Shown here: one piece after another, positions 6,128-12,012 of the stretch
Layout of the letters: each line of letters opens with the position of its first letter
How positions within the stretch are numbered: the stretch's first letter is position 1
Source: Patescibacteria group bacterium
GTDB lineage: Bacteria; Patescibacteriota; Patescibacteriia; UBA9934
Length of the DNA stretch: 17,205 bases
Reading direction: 5' to 3'
NCBI GenBank assembly: GCA_018896835.1
Contig: JAHILS010000030.1
Location: forward strand, 1 to 17,205
Notes under the pieces: model-generated
The model's database searches: none
What the model saw: the letters and a program-made list of their open reading frames with translations, nothing else
Told to the model about the DNA's origin: nothing
Position numbers and translations under genes: made by a program

Positions 6128-7692
6128 AACCAACAGCTTTAATTATTCTTGATGGTTTTGGCATTGCTCCACCCTCTGACTCTAATGCTGTCTGGAGCGC
6201 GCAAACTCCGTTTATTGATTCTTTAATCAATACTTATCCAACACACCTGCTCTATGCCTCAGGAATTAATGTTGGACTACCAGAAGGAGAAGTGGGGAAC
6301 TCAGAAGTTGGACATTTAACAATTGGCTCGGGAATTTTACGCTACCAAAGTCTGCCCCGAATTGATCAAGCAATCGAATCTGGAGCTTTTTTTGAATCAG
6401 AAAAACTAAAGGCAGTTAAAGATCACTTAAAAGAAACTGACGGAAAACTCCACGTATTAGGACTTATTGGAAATGGCGGAGTCCACTCCCACAGTAGACA
6501 TTTAGATGCGCTTCTTGAGTGGTCGCGCAAAAATAAGCTTCACAAAAAAACTTATATCCATGCATTTTTAGATGGTCGTGATACACAAAAAGATCTTGGA
6601 GCACAATTTTTAACAGCACTCCTAACAACCTGCGAAAACAAAAAGATCGCCGGAGTAGCCACGGTTTGTGGTCGTAAATTGGCCATGGATCGAAACAATA
6701 ATTGGGATAGAATCCAAAAAGCCTACAATGCTATCGCTTTGGGTCAGGCACCAACCATTACTCAAAGTCCAATTGAAGCTATTCAAGCTTCATACGCAAA
6801 TCAAATTTTTGACGAAGAGCTTGAACCAATTGTTGTGTCTGACAAAAAGGGAAGTCCACTAGCTATTTTTAAAAACGGTGATGCAATCATCTTCTTCAAC
6901 TTCCGTGCCGACCGCGCCCGAGAGCTTACTCATACAATTGTTGACGCCCAGTTTGATAAATTCGATCGCGTTTTACAAGAGAATCTTCATATACTTACTT
7001 TTACAGAGTATGAAAAAGGCTTGCCAGTTGATGTTCTATTTGATCCTGAATTGATAGCTAACCCACTAGCAAAGGTCGTCTCTGACGCTGGACTAAAACA
7101 ATTACACATTGCCGAAACTGAGAAATACGCCCATGTCACATTTTTTATGAACGGTATGACTGAGGCTCCATTTCCAGGTGAAGATCGTGAACTTATTCCA
7201 TCGCCATCAGTTGCTAGTTACGACTTGCAACCAGAGATGTCAGCCCAGATTGTCACTGATAAAATTCTTGAATCTCTCTTAGGCCTAAAACATGACTTCT
7301 ATATTATCAACTATGCCAATCCCGACATGGTTGGGCACACAGGAAACCTTGAAGCAGTAAAACGAGCTGTTACAGCAACAGACGTATGTTTACAAAAAGT
7401 AATTTCGAAAATTTTAGAACTCGGCGGACAGGCATTTGTGGTCGGGGATCATGGAAACGCCGAAGAGCTAGTGCATCCTGTCACAGGACGAATAGATAAA
7501 GAGCATAATAATTATCCAGTACCGTTTGTTATGATAGGCGAATCACTAAAGGAACTTCACAATCAAGAAGTCAATCACGAAAATCTTCACCTCCAGGCTC
7601 CAATCGGAATATTGGCAGATGTTGCACCAACAGTCTTAAAATCAGCTGGCTTGTCAGTTCCAGACGAAATGACCGGAACGCCACTTATATAA
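6124..7692 (+). CDS. gpmI: 2,3-bisphosphoglycerate-independent phosphoglycerate mutase
   Basis: This 522-residue enzyme interconverts 3- and 2-phosphoglycerate in lower glycolysis, using two Mn ions and a phosphoserine. Key residues are in place: D10 (ILDGFG), nucleophile S60 (GNSEVGH 59-64), H121 (GGVHSHSRH), DGRD 150-153, R261/R264 (FRADR), K334 (ETEKYAH), D401 and H405 (NPDMVGHTGN), D442/H443 (GDHGNAE), H461. Length is normal (about 510-520), with a phosphatase-like domain split by the transferase domain (about 80-310). It overlaps the upstream small gene by 4 bases and ends at a hairpin shared with the convergent xth gene. Confidence 0.98.
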   Translation: MKPTALIILDGFGIAPPSDSNAVWSAQTPFIDSLINTYPTHLLYASGINVGLPEGEVGNSEVGHLTIGSGILRYQSLPRIDQAIESGAFFESEKLKAVKDHLKETDGKLHVLGLIGNGGVHSHSRHLDALLEWSRKNKLHKKTYIHAFLDGRDTQKDLGAQFLTALLTTCENKKIAGVATVCGRKLAMDRNNNWDRIQKAYNAIALGQAPTITQSPIEAIQASYANQIFDEELEPIVVSDKKGSPLAIFKNGDAIIFFNFRADRARELTHTIVDAQFDKFDRVLQENLHILTFTEYEKGLPVDVLFDPELIANPLAKVVSDAGLKQLHIAETEKYAHVTFFMNGMTEAPFPGEDRELIPSPSVASYDLQPEMSAQIVTDKILESLLGLKHDFYIINYANPDMVGHTGNLEAVKRAVTATDVCLQKVISKILELGGQAFVVGDHGNAEELVHPVTGRIDKEHNNYPVPFVMIGESLKELHNQEVNHENLHLQAPIGILADVAPTVLKSAGLSVPDEMTGTPLI

Positions 7693-7723
7693 ATTTTCTT
7701 TCAACAATCCAGTCCTAATAACA

Positions 7724-7754
7724 CGAAACCCCGAGTCGCAGACCCGGGGTTTCG
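7724..7754. terminator. Convergent terminator hairpin between gpmI and xth
   Basis: CGAAACCCC (7724-7732) pairs with GGGGTTTCG (7746-7754). Inside, GTC/GAC forms a small extra stem. The hairpin ends 37 bases before the stop codon of minus-strand xth and begins 32 bases after gpmI. The core CCCCGAGTCGC-N-GACCCGGGG recurs at 12013-12033. Confidence 0.75.
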
Positions 7755-7790
7755 CACATATATTTTACTGGTCCTGCCAGCCTATAGGTC

Positions 7791-8576
7791 CTACAACTTT
7801 GCCTCAATCTTCACTCCCACTGGACAATGGTCTGACCCTAGAACGTCTGACATGACGAGCGCGTCTTTGATTTTTGGCTTTAGTCGTTTGTCTGCCCAGA
7901 AATAATCTAATCTCCAGCCAACGTTTCGCTCGCGGGCGCGGGTGATTACGTCCCACCAGGAATAGATGTCACGCTTATTTGGATACTTAAATCGGAATGT
8001 GTCGATGTAACCTTTTTCTTCCAGCTTATCTAACCATTTGCGTTCTATTGGCATAAAGCCTGAATGTTTTTCATTAGCTTTGGGTCGAGCAATGTCAATT
8101 TCATGATGAGCAGTATTGAAATCTCCACAAATCATGACTAGCTTCTTGTCCGCATACTCATCGACCAACTCATAAAATCGTTTGTAAAACTTGATCTTGT
8201 AATCAAGGCGCCCAGCGTCACGTCCTCCGTTTGGAAAGTACACGTTAAAAAGATAAAAGTCCTTGTGCTCTGTTAAAATTATCCGACCCTCTTCATCTAA
8301 AATCTTTTCGCCAAAACTAGAAACCTGCATGAGTGGCTTGCCCCTAACCAAAGTTGCAACCCCGCTATAACCTTTGCGGTCAGCGCTATTCCAAATTCCA
8401 GTATAACCATCTGGATGCAAAATTTCATCAGTCAGTTGATCAGGCTTTGCTTTAATCTCTTGCAAGCAAATAATATCGGGCTTAGTTTTTAATAGCCACT
8501 CCAAAAATCCTTTTTTAACCACAGCGCGTATGCCATTAACATTCCATGAAACTAAAAGCGGGTATTTCTTTGGCAT
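7791..8576 (-). CDS. xth: Exodeoxyribonuclease III / AP endonuclease
   Basis: This 261-residue enzyme of the exonuclease-endonuclease-phosphatase fold cuts DNA at abasic sites in base excision repair. Motifs: SWNVNGIRA 10-18, metal ligand E40 in CLQEIK, Y113 and N116 in NVYFPNGGRD, D152/N154 in CGDFNTAHHEIDIARPK, W208 in YSWWD, and D249/H250 in GSDHCPV. The open frame extends 38 codons upstream into the Nudix gene, but MPKKYPLLVSWNVNG is the family start. Start 8576 leaves one base between it and the upstream Nudix stop, so the two are an operon. Length fits the family (250-270). Confidence 0.95.
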   Translation of the reverse strand: MPKKYPLLVSWNVNGIRAVVKKGFLEWLLKTKPDIICLQEIKAKPDQLTDEILHPDGYTGIWNSADRKGYSGVATLVRGKPLMQVSSFGEKILDEEGRIILTEHKDFYLFNVYFPNGGRDAGRLDYKIKFYKRFYELVDEYADKKLVMICGDFNTAHHEIDIARPKANEKHSGFMPIERKWLDKLEEKGYIDTFRFKYPNKRDIYSWWDVITRARERNVGWRLDYFWADKRLKPKIKDALVMSDVLGSDHCPVGVKIEAKL

Positions 8577-8577
8577 A

Positions 8578-9006
8578 CTAAAGTTTATGTTTGTAATTAT
8601 CAAAAAATGTTCCAAGTTGGGAATGAATGGGATCTGGGATCGAGTCCATTGTGAACCAGCCAAGCTCTTCGATCTTTTCCGGCTCACCATTTATTACTTG
8701 AGATGGGTCAATACGAACTTTAAAGTCGAGCGCCACCCAATGCGTAGGCTTGCCATCATGCTCGCGGTGCACATCGCGATATCCTAGATGCTCAATCTCA
8801 AGCGAACAAACGCCATACTCCTCAAAAATCTCACGGCCGACAGCCTCAAGCACTTGCTCACCAAACTCAAACCCGCCACCACCAATGTCCCAACACCCAA
8901 ACTCGTCACGACATTTGTTTGATCGTTTGTGCATAAGTACATTCCCTTGCCCGTCATGGCAATAAAAAACCACGCAAACCCCAGTATAATCAACACCTTT
9001 TTTCAT
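8578..9006 (-). CDS. Nudix hydrolase
   Basis: This 142-residue protein carries a complete Nudix box at about residues 44-66: G-x5-E-x7-REIFEEYGV, with both metal-binding glutamates. It has the usual preceding strand CWDIGGG and an N-terminal VLMHKRS strand. The enzyme hydrolyses a nucleoside diphosphate linked to another moiety. The substrate is not predictable, though the position next to xth would fit housecleaning of damaged nucleotides. It lies one base upstream of xth and 14 bases downstream of the antitoxin gene, all on the minus strand, so it may be transcribed with them. No Shine-Dalgarno is visible. Confidence 0.92.
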   Translation of the reverse strand: MKKGVDYTGVCVVFYCHDGQGNVLMHKRSNKCRDEFGCWDIGGGGFEFGEQVLEAVGREIFEEYGVCSLEIEHLGYRDVHREHDGKPTHWVALDFKVRIDPSQVINGEPEKIEELGWFTMDSIPDPIHSQLGTFFDNYKHKL

Positions 9007-9020
9007 ATAATATATGAATT

Positions 9021-9293
9021 TTAAGAAACTTTGATTGTTATTTTTGCATCAATTCCTTCTGCGACTTTATAAAGAAAACTCATTGAAGGATTGTATGTAC
9101 CTGATTCAAACCTTGATATCGCGGATTGCTTTGTCCCTATCTTTTCTGCGAGTTGCGCTTGAGACAAACCGCTTTTAATCCGTTTCTCAATTAGCTTCTC
9201 GATTACTGCAAATTCTGGCTCGAGTTGATCATAAGCCTTATTAACCTGCTTGTCCTTAAGTAATCTTGATTTTACTGATGCGTAGTTATTCAT
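9021..9293 (-). CDS. XRE-family antitoxin (HigA-like)
   Basis: This 90-residue protein, MNNYASVKSRLLKDKQVNKAYDQLEPEF..., has an N-terminal segment typical of antitoxins paired with RelE/Gp49-type toxins. A Cro/C1 helix-turn-helix follows at about 43-85 (LSQAQLAEKIGTKQSAISRFESG). It would bind the toxin and repress the operon. An in-frame ATG six codons upstream (9311) is possible. The start at 9293 matches the family N-terminus and has TATATA 8 bases before it. The gene follows the reconstituted toxin frame by a few bases, in toxin-first order as in higBA. It looks intact although the toxin gene is frameshifted. Confidence 0.88.
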   Translation of the reverse strand: MNNYASVKSRLLKDKQVNKAYDQLEPEFAVIEKLIEKRIKSGLSQAQLAEKIGTKQSAISRFESGTYNPSMSFLYKVAEGIDAKITIKVS

Positions 9294-9304
9294 ATGACTT
9301 ATAT

Positions 9305-9320
9305 ATAACATATATGTTAT
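9305..9320. promoter_or_regulatory. 16-bp perfect palindrome at the toxin-antitoxin junction
   Basis: ATAACATATATGTTAT is a perfect palindrome covering the reconstructed toxin stop (9317-9319) and the upstream ATG of the antitoxin frame. It may be an operator for the XRE protein or part of an internal antitoxin promoter. It is AT-rich, so chance is possible. Confidence 0.4.
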
Positions 9321-9633
9321 GTTAGGTCAATCTTCTTTTTTCGGCTTCTCGCCTTTATTAATTCTTTTTGTGAGATCTTATTTTTCTTTTTAATAAACCC
9401 ACATAACACAATTACGACTTCTTCTTTTCTGAAAGTGTATAAAATCTAACTTCTTGAATACCACGGGCGCGTAGCTCAAACAATCCGCCCCCAATACATT
9501 TGCTATATGGCATATTTAAATCATTACCAAACCTCTCAAGTAAATCTAATGATCTCAATACCTTAGCAATTGTTTGCTTTTCAAGCTTTTCAATAAAATG
9601 CTCGACTTCTTTGTTATAAAAAAATATCTGCAT
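9317..9633 (-). pseudogene. RelE/HigB-like (Gp49 family) toxin gene with a frameshift
   Basis: The first frame (9633 to about 9419) encodes MQIFFYNKEVEHFIEKLEKQ...MPYSKCIGGGLFELRARGIQEVRFYTLSEKKK, typical of RelE/HigB toxins. It then reaches a stop at 9412. In the -1 frame, the missing C-terminus follows immediately from 9418: VVIVLCGFIKKKNKISQKEL and on to a TAA at 9317. This matches the family C-terminus (x-x-H/C-G-F-x-K-K...). Together the two frames give about 105 residues, the usual size. The shift falls in a purine run, GAAAAGAAGAAG (about 9419-9430). This could be a one-base deletion, a sequencing error, or programmed -1 slippage. Such toxins cleave mRNA on the ribosome. The upstream TATAAT lies exactly 8 bases from the ATG. 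Confidence 0.85.
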
Positions 9634-9641
9634 ATTTGGTC

Positions 9642-9647
9642 ATTATA
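9642..9647 (-). promoter_or_regulatory. -10 box of the toxin-antitoxin operon (leaderless)
   Basis: On the minus strand TATAAT is followed by GACCAAAT and the toxin ATG, an 8-base spacing that would put transcription start at the start codon. No convincing -35 is visible. Confidence 0.6.
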
Positions 9648-9659
9648 TAAATTATTGTA

Positions 9660-9752
9660 CCTCAAAAAGATGCGTGAAAGCACGATGCGGTAGACGTCTC
9701 AACCCCGCACCCTCCAGCCGTTCTCCCTCGCGAGACGGCTGGTTCTGTTTTT
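9660..9752 (+). ncRNA. Possible small RNA ending in an intrinsic terminator
   Basis: Three hairpins in a row: CGTG/CACG with loop AAAG (about 9673-9684), TGCGG/CCGCA around AGACGTCT (about 9686-9710), and CCAGCCGT/ACGGCTGG (9714-9742) followed by TTCTGTTTTT. No open frame covers this stretch, so the terminator needs some upstream plus-strand transcript. The 5' end and promoter are not clear. The start given is approximate. It lies between the toxin start and the palindromes. Confidence 0.4.
9714..9752 (+). terminator. Intrinsic terminator on the plus strand
   Basis: A strong stem CCAGCCGT/ACGGCTGG, with an inner CTC/GAG extension, is followed by TTCTGTTTTT. The next bases enter palindrome A. 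No coding gene on the plus strand precedes it, which is the main reason to suspect a small RNA here. Confidence 0.75.
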
Positions 9753-9757
9753 AAAAA

Positions 9758-9795
9758 ACCTGCACAAGTGATACGATCGTATCACTTGTGCAGGT
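9758..9795. repeat. Palindrome A: perfect 38-bp palindrome centred on ACGATCGT
   Basis: The half-site ACCTGCACAAGTGATACGA is followed directly by its exact reverse complement, with no spacer. The centre TACGATCGTA shares the octamer ACGATCGT with four other palindromes in the window. Its centre is 69 bases from that of palindrome B. It is not followed by a T-run, so a simple terminator role is unlikely. Confidence 0.9.
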
Positions 9796-9819
9796 AAACA
9801 AGGTGAGCAAAGGGACAAA

Positions 9820-9871
9820 TCCAAAACGAGTCACATTAGTGACGATCGTCACTAATGTGACTCGTTTTGGA
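9820..9871. repeat. Palindrome B: perfect 52-bp palindrome centred on ACGATCGT
   Basis: The 26-base half (9820-9845), which includes CGAGTCACATTAGTGACGA, is repeated exactly as its reverse complement (9846-9871). The core is GTGACGATCGTCAC. It ends 12 bases before the -35 of the tRNA-Arg promoter. A 52-base perfect palindrome can extrude as a cruciform and is unlikely to persist without function or recent formation. Confidence 0.9.
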
Positions 9872-9882
9872 CATATAGCCCC

Positions 9883-9911
9883 TTGATTTGATCTGCAAAA
9901 TGATGTATATT
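9883..9911 (+). promoter_or_regulatory. Promoter of tRNA-Arg
   Basis: TTGATT (9883-9888), 17-base spacer, TATATT (9906-9911). Transcription would start near 9918, about 9 bases before the mature tRNA 5' end. Confidence 0.75.
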
Positions 9912-9926
9912 CTGCCTTGCAATGTC

Positions 9927-10001
9927 GCCCCCGTAGCTTAATGGATAAAGCAGGGCTCTTCTAAGGCCTTGATGTAGGTTCAATTCCTGCCGGGGGTACC
10001 A
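9927..10001 (+). tRNA. tRNA-Arg, anticodon TCT
   Basis: The cloverleaf is complete. Acceptor GCCCCCG/CGGGGGT (first pair G-T), D arm GCTT/AAGC, anticodon arm GGGCT-CTTCTAA-GGCCT with TCT at positions 34-36, T arm GTAGG-TTCAATT-CCTGC, discriminator A, and encoded CCA. The last A also begins an 18-base inverted repeat (10001-10075). It reads AGA codons, which are common in this AT-rich sequence. Confidence 0.93.
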
Positions 10002-10075
10002 TTCGACTCGGTTCAGCTGCGCTGAACCTCGCTCATGGTCTTCGACCTCATGTCGAGAGCTGAACCGAGTCGAAT
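10001..10075. repeat. 18-bp inverted repeat with alternative internal hairpins
   Basis: ATTCGACTCGGTTCAGCT (10001-10018) and its exact complement (10058-10075) enclose 39 bases. Competing with this, GGTTCAGC (10010-10017) also pairs perfectly with GCTGAACC (10021-10028), and TCGAC/GTCGA pairs within the loop. It begins at the 3' A of tRNA-Arg, so it could help define the tRNA transcript end or be a repeat inserted at the tRNA. Confidence 0.75.
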
Positions 10076-10105
10076 GCCCTGAGCGAACGTTAGTGAGTCG
10101 AAGGA
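10076..10105. repeat. REP-like module CCCTGAGC...GTCGAAGG
   Basis: CCCTGAGCGAACGTTAGTGA followed by GTCGAAGGA matches the boundaries of the module at 5782-5800 (CCCTGAGC...CCGAAGGG). The middle differs. It directly abuts the 18-bp inverted repeat, giving a mosaic of repeat pieces between the two tRNA genes. Confidence 0.5.
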
Positions 10106-10121
10106 CAGACTTTTGAGCTTC

Positions 10122-10169
10122 GGCTTGGCAGGCCATCCTCTGTTCTTTGGGAGCTATGGCTGGCAAGCC
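10122..10169. repeat. Imperfect inverted repeat before tRNA-His
   Basis: GGCTTGGCAGGCCAT pairs, with small mismatches, with ATGGCTGGCAAGCC across about 20 bases. It may be a terminator-like remnant or part of the repeat mosaic. A TATAAA at 10189-10194 sits between it and tRNA-His, 4 bases from the mature 5' end, and may be that gene's -10. Confidence 0.45.
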
Positions 10170-10198
10170 AAACATCGTACATTACAAATATAAAATAT

Positions 10199-10274
10199 GG
10201 CGGCCATGGTGAAACGGTTATCACAGGGGTTTGTGGTACCTCTATTACGGGTTCGATTCCCGTTGGCCGCCCCA
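10199..10274 (+). tRNA. tRNA-His, anticodon GTG
   Basis: The cloverleaf has the extra 5' G (G-1) opposite C73 that marks tRNA-His. Acceptor GCGGCCA pairs with TGGCCGC, anticodon arm GGGGT-TTGTGGT-ACCTC carries GTG, T arm is ACGGG-TTCGATT-CCCGT, and CCA is encoded (10272-10274). The terminator hairpin starts at its last base. Confidence 0.94.
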
Positions 10275-10307
10275 TGAAAAAACCTCCCGATTGGGAGGTT
10301 TTTTCAT
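10274..10307. terminator. Bidirectional terminator after tRNA-His
   Basis: ATGAAAAAACCTCCC pairs perfectly over 15 bases with GGGAGGTTTTTTCAT around loop GATT. The A and T tracts let it serve tRNA-His on the plus strand and the slipin gene on the minus strand (stop at 10325). Confidence 0.9.
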
Positions 10308-10324
10308 TTGATTTTTCTACTTCT

Positions 10325-11077
10325 TTACTCTTTGCTCTTTCCTTCAGCGAGTCCTTCAAAAGCTCGCAAGATTTCAAGTGGCACTGCAAAAATTACTGTA
10401 TTTGATTGGTCTGATGAAAGGTCGTTAAGTGTACTTAGTGTTCGCAAGTGCAAAGCTCCTGGGTTTGCCGAAAGCATTTGTGCGGCTTGGCTAAGATTTG
10501 TTGCTGCCTCCACTTCGCCCTGGGCCTTAATCACCACTGATCGTCGCTCACGCTCTGCCTCTGCTTGCTTTCCAATCACGCGCTTCATCTCTTCTGGAAG
10601 AGTAATGTCTTTTAACTCCACATTCTCAACCTTAATTCCCCAAGGATCTGTTAGCTGGTCAACGATGTCACGAATTCGCGAACTAGCTGACTCACGTTCT
10701 GAAAGCAACTGATCAAGCTCAAGCTCTCCCACCACATTTCGCATTGTTGTTTGGGCCAACTGACTCACCGCATATCGGAAATCCTCAACCACGTTGACTG
10801 CTTTGTCAGCGTCCGATACACGGTAATAAATAACAGCATTGATGCGGGCACTGATATTGTCCTTGGTAATTGCTTCTTGATCAGGTACATCAACTGCCTT
10901 TACACGGATATCGACTTTTTTCATGCTCTCAAAAACAGGAATCACAATCCGCCAACCCGGCTGACGCATCCCAATATACTTACCAAGACGATACTTCACA
11001 CCAATGTGTCCTTGGTTAACCTGACGGATGCAGACAACAAGGACAAATAGAACTATGACAAAAATTGGATATCCCAT
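10325..11077 (-). CDS. SPFH/band 7 membrane protein (slipin, stomatin-like)
   Basis: This protein of about 250 residues has one N-terminal membrane segment (residues 4-18, PIFVIVLFVLVVCI). An SPFH domain follows (about 22-180) with slipin hallmarks: VKYRLGKYIGMRQPGWRIVIPVFES, DVPDQEAITKDNISARINAVIYYRVSD, DFRYAVSQLAQTTMRNVVGELELDQLLSERE, and DPWGIKVENVELKDITLPEEMKR. A coiled-coil region EAERERRSVVIKAQGE comes next. Slipins form membrane-bound oligomeric cages or scaffolds. The usual partner, a NfeD-type protease, is absent nearby. The frame extends upstream, but that part is a dispersed repeat (11093-11132). The ATG at 11077 or 11095 is therefore more likely, and 11077 best fits the family. 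Confidence 0.92.
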   Translation of the reverse strand: MGYPIFVIVLFVLVVCIRQVNQGHIGVKYRLGKYIGMRQPGWRIVIPVFESMKKVDIRVKAVDVPDQEAITKDNISARINAVIYYRVSDADKAVNVVEDFRYAVSQLAQTTMRNVVGELELDQLLSERESASSRIRDIVDQLTDPWGIKVENVELKDITLPEEMKRVIGKQAEAERERRSVVIKAQGEVEAATNLSQAAQMLSANPGALHLRTLSTLNDLSSDQSNTVIFAVPLEILRAFEGLAEGKSKE

Positions 11078-11092
11078 AAAAATATGATTTGT

Positions 11093-11132
11093 CATCCCTG
11101 GTTTGACCCGTCTGACAGGTTCTGACCAAGGA
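11093..11132. repeat. Dispersed 40-base repeat, copy 1
   Basis: Begins CATCCCTGGTTTGACCC. Aligned without gaps to 12085-12124 it matches 31 of 40 bases, most differences being transitions. It lies between the slipin promoter and start codon. Its partner is in the gap before xerD. Together the copies bracket the GC-rich island at 11280-12060. Confidence 0.6.
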
Positions 11133-11160
11133 TCCAGCAAAGTGATGCCTGCTGGAATAA

Positions 11161-11166
11161 ATTATA
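11161..11166 (-). promoter_or_regulatory. -10 box of the slipin gene
   Basis: Perfect TATAAT on the minus strand. Just upstream (11169-11180) is AGTACAGTGTAG, nearly the GTACACTGTAC palindrome found at the polA start. The leader to the slipin start would be about 75 bases. Confidence 0.55.
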
Positions 11167-11207
11167 CCTACACTGTACTGAAAATTATAAGTTTTGACCA
11201 ATATTGC

Positions 11208-11236
11208 TTGACGTTTTCCTAAAAACCACCTACATT
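11208..11236 (+). promoter_or_regulatory. Promoter of the GC-rich island genes
   Basis: TTGACG (11208-11213), 17-base spacer, TACATT (11231-11236), divergent from the slipin promoter. The leader of about 75 bases contains hairpins CTTGGG/CCCAAG and GCCGC/GCGGC (11291-11305), the latter shortly before the Shine-Dalgarno. Confidence 0.65.
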
Positions 11237-11317
11237 ACCCCCTTGGGTTCAATCCCCAAGCCTAGACTCAAACCTTCCCAAAACCCCTTCGCCGCCCCGC
11301 GCGGCACTGGAGCGATG

Positions 11318-11791
11318 ATGAGCTTCCACGAACGAGTCAATACTTTCATCTACAAGAATACGGGAATGCTTATGATCGTGACAATTTTTGCGTGCGTGAT
11401 GATTATACTCCTAATCATCGCCACACCGTTCGACATGAAATCCACGCGCGAGCATGACCGCATCGAGCAGACGAGCGAGTGCGATGTGCACGAAGCGCGG
11501 TTGAACCTGATCAATGCCTATGGACGGGTCATGAATGTTGAGTGGATCTGCTTCATGCTCACGGATCCGCTGGCGGATGATCCTCTCGTTATCAAGGCAT
11601 GTCGCACCGTGCCCAACGCATGCACGATTGGTGCAGGCAACTGCACAGAGATCACCTACCTGACCGGCGTGCTCAACGCCTGGGCTGACGAGGCCTACCA
11701 ACAGGTCGAAGTCGCCTGCCGGCAAGACATCTCCTGCTTCGGACAGGCAAATGTCTCCCGCGCCTACGACGGCACGCCGTTGCTCAAATAA
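11318..11791 (+). CDS. Cysteine-rich single-span membrane protein, unknown
   Basis: This 157-residue protein begins MSFHERVNTFIYKNTG. It has one strong membrane segment at about 16-37 (MLMIVTIFACVMIILLIIATPF) and then an acidic domain of about 120 residues, presumably outside the cell. Seven cysteines follow the membrane span (in SECD, WICF, KACR, NACT, GNCT, VACR, ISCF), suggesting disulfide bonds. I recognise no family. GGAG lies 5 bases before this ATG. An ATG one codon upstream and a longer frame to 11204 exist, but the promoter at 11208-11236 rules out the longer one. GC content and GC-ending codons differ sharply from polA or gpmI, pointing to foreign origin. It is probably co-transcribed with the 48-residue gene at 11843. 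Confidence 0.75.
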   Translation: MSFHERVNTFIYKNTGMLMIVTIFACVMIILLIIATPFDMKSTREHDRIEQTSECDVHEARLNLINAYGRVMNVEWICFMLTDPLADDPLVIKACRTVPNACTIGAGNCTEITYLTGVLNAWADEAYQQVEVACRQDISCFGQANVSRAYDGTPLLK

Positions 11792-11842
11792 CGGCAAAAC
11801 CTCCCACCTCAAACCGCCACAAATGTGGCACGGAGAGACATT

Positions 11843-11989
11843 ATGAAGAAATTCATGAAGTACATCACAACCCACTTCAAGCGCCTGCCACAAGGCACCG
11901 GCGGCCTGGTCGTGATCGCTGTCATCACCACCCTATTAGCGATCGTGTTCTCGATCCGCGACCTCGTCAACAACGCACCGCTCTTCTAG
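11843..11989 (+). CDS. 48-residue single-span membrane protein, unknown
   Basis: A short frame encodes MKKFMKYITTHFKRLPQGTG, then a hydrophobic helix (GLVVIAVITTLLAIVFSI), then RDLVNNAPLF and a TAG stop. A clear GGAGAG stands 6 bases upstream. The basic N-terminus implies a cytoplasmic N-terminus by the positive-inside rule, or a signal anchor. It lies 51 bases after the cysteine-rich protein gene, shares its GC-rich base use, and is followed by a terminator, so the two form a likely operon. No family recognised. Confidence 0.7.
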   Translation: MKKFMKYITTHFKRLPQGTGGLVVIAVITTLLAIVFSIRDLVNNAPLF

Positions 11990-12012
11990 AACGCGGGGCA
12001 CCCAACCTCAAA

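Noticed and set aside
6962..6967. CGATCG inside gpmI and at about 13211 inside xerD
   Set aside because: Neither has the flanking A/T of ACGATCGT nor an extended dyad. Both are coding and treated as chance.
8577..8690. Upstream extension of the exodeoxyribonuclease III frame
   Set aside because: It lies inside the Nudix gene and lacks family similarity. MPKKYPLLVSWNVNG is the normal start.
9820..9871. MatP matS or ParB parS site at the palindrome B core
   Set aside because: GTGAC-GATC-GTCAC resembles matS (GTGAC-N3-GTCAC) but the spacer is 4, not 3. It does not match the parS consensus either.
9852..10389. Minus-strand frames over the tRNA region
   Set aside because: They read through two tRNA genes, palindrome B and a terminator, so they are chance frames.
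11411..11893. 160-residue minus-strand frame opposite the cysteine-rich protein
   Set aside because: The plus-strand gene has promoter, Shine-Dalgarno and membrane-segment logic. The opposite frame is a by-product of high GC.
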